Origin: Blattamonas nauphoetae
Taxonomy: Eukaryota > Preaxostyla > Oxymonadida
Length of the DNA stretch: 64,000 nt
NCBI GenBank assembly: GCA_033064195.1
Contig: JARBJD010000029.1
Coordinates: 310,001-374,000 of the forward strand
Reading direction: 5' to 3'
Shown here: one piece after another, positions 55,774 to 64,000 of the stretch
How positions within the stretch are numbered: the stretch's first letter is position 1
Layout: every line of letters starts with the position of its first letter
Notes under the pieces: generated by a model
What the model saw: only the letters and a program-made list of their open reading frames with translations
Database searches by the model: none
What the model was told of the DNA's origin: nothing
Translations under genes and position numbers: made by a program

Positions 55774-56058
55774 TTAGAATCGTCCAAATAAACTGAGGGC
55801 TGCTTGTTTTTGTAATTCATTATGTTTTCTTGTTGCCTCTTTCTCCTTCTGTCTTTCCAGGCCTTCTTTGATGAACTGTTTGTTTGCTTCTCTTTCCGCT
55901 TGCAGTTCGGCCATCTGTCGTTCAAACTCCTTCCTTCGTTCTTCTTCTTTTCGTGCGATTTCTTCTTCTTTTCTTTTCATATCCTCTTCAATCTCTTCTT
56001 TCTCCTTCCTGAGTTTAATTTCAATTCCTTCAATCAACACACTGAAGGTTTTGTACAT
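55774..56058 (-). pseudogene. Solo coiled-coil fragment of the SPRY family
   Basis: An isolated frame of 94 codons. It matches the coiled-coil segment of the family (IEIKLRKEKEEIEE, FERQMAELQAEREAN, IKEGLERQKEKE), then runs out into unrelated KQAALSLFGRF. The helical exons and the SPRY domain are missing. It lies about 800 bp from copy 4 and on the same strand, so it is probably a partial duplication or a remnant of a tandem copy. The IEIKLRKEKE segment resembles copy 1, not copy 4. Confidence 0.7.
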
Positions 56059-56871
56059 TCATTCACCGATTCATCCACTCTTTTCATTCAGATTTCAGCT
56101 GGCGGTGACCCCTCTTCGCCAATTCTTGGACATACCTTCTCATTCGCGTAAAATCAGTGTTGGAACACTTCTTTTGATGTGAACCAACATAGTGTCCATT
56201 GCTCATTTTTTTTCATCTTCTCTCTCCAAAGTCGATTTTCAACAGTCTTCCAGACAACTTCGAGACTTGTCATCTCACTGATTAAAGTCATAATCTGGTA
56301 TTTTCAGATATTCTCCTTCATTTTTTGAGTTTAGTTCAGATTATATTGTTCGTCTCGTCCTGGAATCAACACGTGTTTTCTGTTCATCCTCCCTTTTAGA
56401 TACTATCCTTCAAAACTGATTTTCCTTCACAAATTGACATCAAACAAACCATCCTGACATGTTCAGATAATTCCAAGGCGATACTACTCGTCTCGAGCGA
56501 TTGAGCACCGAGATGCTTTTCATGGTTTTTTGAATGATTTGTGCATTTATTTCACTTTTTGCTCATGTATCCGTTATTTTTTAGCGTTTTACACCACTTA
56601 TTAGTTTTATGACGTGTATTGTTACAAAAAGTGTGTCAAATTTGGCTTATGAAAAAAGGGTCCTCTCGAGCGCGATCAAAACAAAATCCGCTCAATTTAT
56701 CGTCCGGTATCTCTTTAAGCCTGTAACTGTTAATTAGGGAAAAAATAGTTTTTGGTGACGCTCCATAGTGTTTTGCTACCTTTCAAAAATAATCTCCCTG
56801 TTTCATCAACTTTGGAGAGATGAATCGAGTTTAAAAACTGCGACAATAATTCTTGAAGTGTACATTGAATC
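56059..56871. other. AT-rich spacer
   Basis: About 800 bp between the solo fragment and copy 4. No coding pattern, RNA gene or repeat terminus was recognised. Confidence 0.5.
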
Positions 56872-59089
56872 TCACATCTGAACAGGAATCGATCCTCCAA
56901 CCATCTGAGCCTCTTTCACAACTTCCACTGACTCGATTGTCACTGATTCGTTCTGACTGGAGATATACACAGCGAATCGGAAGGGAACAGGAATGTTTGT
57001 GAAGAAGGCTGGCTGTGTCTGTCCATCTTGCGACATTCGAACAGTTCTCATTCCTTCACGTCCATCTGCCTCGATCACCACTCGCTGTTCAGTTGATCCT
57101 GCCGCACATGCAGCTTTTAAATTTGTGTGATTTCCATTCAGCCATGTTAGACGATTTCCTGACCACAGATCCCAACCTCCTGCTCCTCCAGTTAGAGAGG
57201 GGAGGGGAGTGGTTTGAGCATTGGCTGCGAGTGCCGAAGAGATAATGCCGATGACGTAATTGAGTTGAGGGACACTTTGAATGATCAGCGAGAGACGAGC
57301 AACAACAGCACCGAACTCGAAAGAGACGAGACATCCTCCACCGTACTTTTTTCGTTTCGTGAAGTTGTTTCCAGATAGAGAGTAGTCTGATTGAGTGAAG
57401 AGTTCGATGGCTGCAGCACCCACTCTTGTTCGTTGTTTTATTTCTTCTTCCTCTTCAAACTGTCTTCCAGAGGCGATGAGACGTTGGTTGGCTTCTCTTT
57501 CCGCTTGTAGTTCCGCCATCTGTCGTTCAAACGCCTTCCTATGTTCTTCTTCTTTCTTTTTCATTTCCTCTCTCTCCTTCTTTCTTTCCTCTTCAATTTC
57601 TTCTCTCTCCTTCCTTCTTTCCATTTCGCGTCGTTTCTCGTTCTCCTCCATTTCCATTCGAAGTCGCCCAACGTCCATTCCAATCACTCCTTCCTTCTTC
57701 TCTCCCAATCCCACAAATGACGAGGGGAAGTGTCGGATCAGCATCCCTCCAATCCAATTGCTGACTTCGCTTCTTTCTTTGTCGTCTCCCCCTCTCTCCT
57801 CTTCTCTCCCAATCTCCACAATCATCGAGCGAAGTGTCCATTCAATCTCCGACAGTGCTGCTCGGCTCCGATTCACAACTGAAAATTGAGATTCTGATTC
57901 ATCCTTCTTTTCTCCGTTCTTCTTCGTTTCTGATGTCTTCGTAGATTGTTCTTCATTTCGCAAGAACGACTTCAGTCCCATGCAAAGCGAGTCCAGTGAT
58001 TTCAGAACTGAAAGTCCATGTCCACTTCCAATCCCATCTTGTGATGAAACAATCATTGAGCTTTGTTTGCACAGCCCTTCCACAACTCCACTGTTCAGAA
58101 CTCCTTCCACATCTCCTCCCGACATCGACACACGGCACAGATGCCTGACACACCAACCAATCAGCAATCAACAATCAAGAAAAGAAGAATGAAGAGAACA
58201 AGAAAGAGAAAGGAAGAGATGAGAAGAAGAGAAGACACACCCTTCCACTCGCGATGCACTTTCAACAACTTTCGATGACGATTTCTGAACATCAACAGAA
58301 ACACAAACAGATGCACAAACAAAAAGAGAAAAAAAGGAAAAAAGTGAAGAGAAGGAAGAAGAGGCACACAGAGACGAGATTCACGAGTGATGGAAGAAGA
58401 CTGCTCACTCCAACACGAAAAGGCAGACTCGCTCCACTCACAACAACCGACACAATTCCAGAAACAGACACCTGAACACCAAACATCATTCAGCAACAGA
58501 AGATGGGGAGAGGTCAAGACGATCACGAAGATGACGAAGAACGAACAAAAGACACACGAAGAGCTCCTCGGAACAGGGATTCGCCAGAGTCGAGCAGAAC
58601 TCTTCCACCAATCCCGATGACATCACTTCTTCACTCAGTTTGTGAATATCGTTGTTTTCTGAACAGGGAATCACACAAACACGATCAGAAGAGAAACAAA
58701 CGAACGACAAGCAATATGCAGACAGGAGAGAAAAATGAACAAGAACGCAACAATCAGGAATAACAGAAGGATGATCACACCCGACAAGAAGAGAGAATAG
58801 ACCACAAGCGCCGTTTTCTGTTTCGACGATTCATCGCCATCTCTGTATTTCTGCAGACAATCTGCTATCAGTGGACCCTACACATGATAATAATAGGAAG
58901 ATGAAAAATCAAAGGGAAAATCCGGAATTGAGTTGTCAAAAACGTGAAGAAACGATGAACGAGATTTGGTGAACGTAAATCAGTGAATGAAGAATTGTGA
59001 TCCATAAGAATTAACCAAACCAGATCTCGTTCGGTTCTTGTGGAATTGGTGACTTCAGACATGGTATTCAAGGAAAGTTCGGGTAACAT
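56872..59089 (-). CDS. Coiled-coil/SPRY family protein, copy 4 (intact)
   Basis: Same architecture as copies 1-3. The start at 59089 (MLPELSLNTMSEV) is followed by the shared helical exons, and the last exon runs 58144-56872. The coiled coil (about 57640-57460) is shorter than in copy 2 and ends in FEEEEEIKQRTRV. The SPRY-like domain ends SIPVQM; the family motif reads EQRVVIEADGREGMRTVRM here. Exons and introns of the 5' half are almost identical to copies 1 and 2, including introns, which points to recent duplication or gene conversion. It is divergent from USP7 (about 465 bp between starts). Confidence 0.83.
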
Positions 59090-59554
59090 TTTGAGATGGG
59101 ATCAAGTCCATTCTTTGAAATTGTCGAGGTCCATCTCACTCTCCCTCTGCACTATCCTTTGTTGTAGTACCAACATTTTTTCCAATTATTTTGCTGTGTT
59201 CATCAGTATTCCAGCTGAGAACGACTGGACAGTGCATGGTGTTGGAAACATCCTGTCGAGATGGAATAAGGACACTCCGACTTAATCAGGATGTATAGAC
59301 ACAACCCACTTTCATCTCATCCATTCCTGTCTCCTTCCAATTCGCAATACGACACGCTACACAGGACTAATTTCTCCACTTCGTTCGAAACAGAGTGAAA
59401 TAGAAACCAGTCTTTTTCTCCATTGTCAATCATCCTCTTTCAGAGGAATCCAAAGCCTAGAATTGTTGAGGAATGCAATATCCCGATTTAACGAGATGAT
59501 AAGTGGCAAAATAGGGATCGAACTTCATGGTCCCATACTAAAATATTTTCAGAG
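59090..59554. promoter_or_regulatory. Divergent spacer (SPRY copy 4 / USP7)
   Basis: 465 bp between divergent starts. One short plus-strand frame near 59210 (PAENDWTVHGVG) looks gene-like but has no partner exon that joins USP7. Otherwise nothing is recognised. Confidence 0.35.
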
Positions 59555-62500
59555 ATGGACCTCGAGCTTAACCTCGAGGATACATATCCACGATCAGCTG
59601 TTCTCGGTCCTCTTCCAGCTGAGATCAACAACACGTCTCATCCCAAACCTCCCCAACTCCAATCTGTTGCACTCACTTTCCTCGTCCCATATACCCCTAA
59701 TGTTCGATCTACTTCTGATGTAATTGATGCACTTGGTGTCCAATGGTATTTTAACATTGTTTTCAATTTTCTTCCTGCTTTAGGCACGTTATTGTCGGAA
59801 TTCCGCGAACAATCGGCTTCCTCCCAGCTTATATCGAAATGAGTGTCCGTTCCTTTATTTCTTCACTATACTCCTGAAATTAGTCCAATAAGCGAATTTT
59901 TAAGAAATACGTTACCATTTCGATGGTTCTTGTGAACAATGACCCATCGCTCAGCATCCAGAAGACATTCGACAATACCTTTGATAACTATCATCCCAAC
60001 ATCGGCTCACATGAATTACTCCCCCTTACTGCTCTTGATGAAGATGGGGGATTCTTGGAAGATGGATATTTGCGATTTCAGGTCGGTATCACTGTCTGCT
60101 TTTTCTTCGTCGAAATATTCCACAGGAAGCTATTAAACTAACACAACGTGAAGCCTTTGGAATGGTTGGGTTGAAAAACCAAGGAGCAACATGTTATCTC
60201 AACTCCCTCATTCAGAGCTTGTTCCACACAAATCTCTTCCGATGGGTATGCTATTCCTGTCAGCTTTCCAGGAATAATATATCCTCTCCGTGAATAATTT
60301 GCCTCTTTGTTTCCATTTTTGATTCCCATTCTTCTATTTGTCTTATTCGCCCGAACTTACCATCTCGCTTTTCTCCGTGTCTCAGCTTGTGTACCACATG
60401 CCACTCTCCGAAGAAAATGAAGACTCTGACGACGAATCCTCGAGTGATTCTTCCACTGGTCGGGTTACAAACAACTATTTCTGGCAGCAGCAGAAAGAAA
60501 AGGTAAAGAAAATTGCACTCGCCTCAGCTCTCCAACGACTGTTTTTCAACCTTCAAACATCTCAATCAAGCTGCAGTACAAAGGAATTGACACGCTCGTT
60601 CGGTTGGACAGCAGAAGATTCTTTTGAGCAACACGACGCGTCGGAATTGAACCGCGTGATGCTTGACAAGCTTATGGAGAAGATGAAAGGCACAGCCTAC
60701 ACCGGAGGAATCGAAATGCTGCTGGAAGGACGAATGTATTCATCAATTGCCTGTCTCCACGTTGATTACGAATCAGCTCGTGAAGAACCGTTCTTCGATC
60801 TAAATCTCCCTGTCCGGGGGTGTGCAACACTCGAAGACTCTTTCCGGAAGTATACAGAGGAAGAGGTGCTCGAAGGCGATAATCAATACTCTGCTGGCCA
60901 GTTTGGTCACCAGGACGCCAAAAAGTCTAGCAAACTGCTGTCTCTTCCAGCAGTGCTTCATCTCCAGCTGAATCGATGGGAATATGATGTTTATCGTGAT
61001 GAGATGGTTAAAGTCAATGATCGGTTCGAGTTTCCTTCAGAACTCGACGTCGCACCATTTGTGGTCGATCTCACCGAACAACAGCGAAGAAAGCTGCTCG
61101 AACAGCGCCAAGAAGACAAAATTGAACGAGAACGACGCGAAATGGAGAAGAAAGAGAAGGCCGCACAGTTCCCCGCTGAGGAAACCGTCGAAATGGCCGA
61201 AGACATGAAACAGACATTCGCCTCCATCATCTCGTCCCAAGAACGCCACTCTCTCGAGCGTGGCATCCCATATTCCGAAATGGAAACAAAATATTGGCTG
61301 CATTCAGTTTTGGTCCATTCAGGGTTCGTAGGCGGTGGCCATTATTATGTTTTCCTGCGACGTCATCCATCGGAAGAATGGGTCTGCATAAATGACTCAG
61401 GCGTACGAGCCTCAAATGCCTTAGAAGCGATGGAAGAAAATTACGGTGGAAGTGATCTGGACGGAACTACGCGGACGAGGGTCGCAAGTGCGTATATGCT
61501 TGTGTATGTGAGGCAGGACGTGAAAGAAGAAGTGTTGCGTGAAGTGGGGATGAACGAAATTCCTTCGCACATTTCTGAAAGTCTGCTGGCGAGGAAGGAC
61601 AAGAAGAATCGCGTGCTGTTCAAAATCCACTCCAAACGAGGTTTTGAAAAGAAAGTGGGGCAGGTCTGGAAGATGAGCCAAGAAGAGAGAAGGAAGAAGG
61701 AAGTCAGGAAGGAAACTCACAAAATTAGGACACTCTGCATGGAGAAGAAACAAGGACTGGACGCCTCGCAAGCCACATCGATGTCTCTCCCACGAACCTC
61801 AACAGTTACAGAATTACTTGCTGAACTGTCAAGACGAACAGGAATCTCAGAAGATGAAATGAACGTGTGGAGAGTGGAGAGGGTTGTGACGAAGGCGAAA
61901 GTGGGGTATTGGGATGAAGATGAGACGGAGATGCGGCCCACAATCAAGATTGATCCGGCGTTGCGAAAAAGAAAAGACGAGCAAACCACCGACTTGTTCA
62001 CACGAACCATCAACCACATCTTCATCGATCAGAAAACACGAGAGGAGCAAGAGGAGGAGAAGAGATGGGAAGAAGAATGGATAAGGACGAGGCCAGAGCG
62101 AGAGAAACAGTGGAAGGAGGAGATGGAGGAGTTGGTTCAAAGACGTGAGGCTGAAATCCTTCGTCTCCGCCAGAAACGCGAACGCCGACACCAACAACTT
62201 CTCGAGCAGCAACTCGCTCGACAGGAACAAGCGAAAGAACAGAAAACGAAGGACGACCAAACACACCCACCAATTCAATCTGATCCCGATGTCTCCTCTT
62301 CTGACGATGACACTGGTTCATCAACATCTACTACAGTGGATGATTCTGTCGATATCGACTTGAACTCGTCGGACATCGCCGATGCTTTGGAAGACAGTTC
62401 GGAATTCGAGGCTCGGATTCAAGATGAGATCAAGAAGGATGACGAAGCCAATCAGGAGCTTTTCGAGAAGCGTGTTCGGGCTGATCAACTGAAGACATGT

Positions 62501-64000
62501 CCAGTTTCAACGATGATGCTGTTTCTGCATCTTTATTCAGTTGTCGATGCGGAGAGCAGTGTTGGGGATGTGTTTGGAGCGACGTGCATGCTGATGGGAG
62601 CGCTGAACGTGGACAGAGAAGAGGGGCTTGGAGAAAAAGAGGAGGAAGTCAGAGAAATGGCGCTTCAACATTTCGTGAAAGAGCGAAGAGCGGAAAGAGA
62701 GCAGAAGAGGAGAGAAACACGACGAAACGGGGAAACAGAACAAGAACGAGCTGAGCGAGAGAAAGAGGAGGATTTGGAAGATGCGAAGGCTGCCAGTGAT
62801 TACGAGACAACACTCACCACCCTCCACCCCTTCTTCTTCCTCATCCACAACCACACCATCTCCACTCCTCTCTCGTCATCCATCCCACTCGCCGACTATC
62901 GCTTGACCAACGGCACGTCCATCGCTGTCCAATTTGTGACTTGGGAAGCACTGGCGTTGTTGGAGACCGAAGCGGAGATGGAAGACAGACGCACACAGAA
63001 CTACAACCGACTTCTTTCACCTGAAGACTTGTCTGCTCATCAAGCCCGATTGCCCGAACTGGAAACTTGTGGGGCTCTGTGGATTGAGCAGCGAAGAAAG
63101 AGAATGATCATCTTGACGCTGTTCAACATGCAGCCCACAACACCAGCACAGCTTCATTTGGAGGTCGACCGTGAAATGGGGCAGAGGGAGTTCATGCAGA
63201 TGCTCAGCGAAGAATTGAACTGGCCCGTAAATCAGATTCTTCTACAGAGACAGACACATTACGACGCCAGCTTGCTTCCGGAGTTACTGGCATTGAAATT
63301 GGATGATCTCGCACATCCAAAACAGGAAAGAACTGAACAACCACCCCAACTTATCCCGTCATGGGATGAGATTGATGTCGACTCAGCTTGGAATGACACC
63401 ATCACATCAACCACCCCTCTCATCGACGAGAACCCACCGCTCAACGATCTTGTTTGTCGATATGCCCGAGGTCAGACAAACCTGCAGTGGCGATATGCTG
63501 TCCCTGATTTCTTGGAATTCAGGAAGTTGGACTGTGCGGTGAGCGAGTGGGCGTCGATGGAGCATTTCGTTGTGCGGGTGAGGGATGGACGAAGGCCTCT
63601 TCAGTCGCGAGTGGTGATGGAGGAACAGGAATTCTTTGGGAACAAGGAAAGGAGGATTGATTCACTTCCACCCAACGTCCTCACCTTCCAAAACGAAGCC
63701 AGAAATGACGAGCCAACAAGCGCTTCCGATCCAAAGCCTGTTCTCCGAATTGCTGACACTGGCAGGTCGTTCATGGCCGAATATGAAGTCGCGTTCGATC
63801 GAGACGCGTGTGTTGGTGATGTGCTCATCGATCTGAGAAAGAAGATGGCTGCGAACAGACCTGAACTCTTGTTCGAGTCTCGTGTCCGAGAACACATCAG
63901 AATTCAGGGAGAGATTGAGAAGAAAATCGAAGAACGAAGACAACGACGAGTGAAAAGAAGGGAAGAAGAGGAGAAGAAGAGAGGAGATAAGAAGAAACCG
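59555..64000 (+). CDS. USP7: USP7 (HAUSP) ubiquitin-specific protease, 3' end outside window
   Basis: Deubiquitinase of the USP7 family, which in animals controls p53/MDM2, DNMT1 and replication-fork proteins. The start at 59555 ([16 protein letters not shown]) leads into a MATH/TRAF domain spread over short exons ([40 protein letters not shown]). Introns lie at about 59745-59783, 59845-59885, 60080-60124 and 60246-60386. The catalytic domain has Cys box [52 protein letters not shown], His box [11 protein letters not shown] and WVCINDSGV, then YGGSDLD and AYMLVYVR. Ubiquitin-like repeats with coiled-coil inserts follow. The human catalytic FDDD is IND here. The frame is open to the window end, so the protein is partial here (over 1,350 residues). 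Confidence 0.93.

Noticed and set aside
1-64000. CRISPR arrays, rRNA, complete tRNA genes, retrovirus-, LTR- or Polinton-like elements
   Set aside because: None was seen by eye on either strand; weak or degraded copies could have been missed.

Overview
The window is compact, intron-bearing eukaryotic nuclear DNA that uses all three standard stop codons. It encodes AP-2 mu, MCM8, a histone H2A, a SUN protein, CEP44 and USP7. Introns are GT-AG and often only about 30 nt. A gene family joins N-terminal helical exons, a long coiled coil and a C-terminal SPRY-like beta domain whose end carries a 'GQRVVIEADGREG' motif. From memory this family is typical of oxymonad protists (Preaxostyla, Metamonada). 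A Blattamonas-like oxymonad is my best guess; it is an inference, not a database match. Standard stops argue against the Streblomastix-type code.

Layout. 1-11.6 kb: a frameshifted SPRY-family copy, AP-2 mu, MCM8, an alpha/beta hydrolase, a gene with a Rad9-like end, and a histone H2A fused to the cysteine-rich/PBZ tail of CHFR. 11.6-17.2 kb: gene-poor, with a 2 kb element bounded by inverted CTGACCGG-rich ends and a 1.7 kb triple inverted repeat that could fold into a three-way junction. 17.2-25.8 kb: an uncharacterised gene, a PMP3-like membrane peptide, a small hypothetical gene, an MSP/ASH-like plus RRM-like protein, and an intact SPRY-family copy. 26-36.4 kb: an NlpC/P60 peptidase, a SUN-domain protein, a hypothetical gene, a GCK-VI (OSR1/SPAK-like) kinase, a BCAT relic, a GC-rich hairpin and a vitellogenin-like protein lacking a clear 5' end. 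36.5-55.4 kb: another SPRY-family copy, an MIT-like protein, a giant USP, CEP44, an EF-hand coiled-coil protein, a small membrane protein and a disordered protein. 55.7-64 kb: a coiled-coil scrap, a fourth SPRY-family copy, and USP7 running off the window.

Several genes concern chromatin and genome maintenance: MCM8, a possible 9-1-1 subunit remnant, the H2A-PBZ fusion, USP7 and a second USP. Others serve centrosome or nuclear-envelope architecture: CEP44, SUN, and the MSP/ASH protein. Eukaryotic neighbours need not be co-regulated. The most striking object is the H2A-CHFR tail fusion, a histone that appears to carry its own poly(ADP-ribose)-binding zinc finger.
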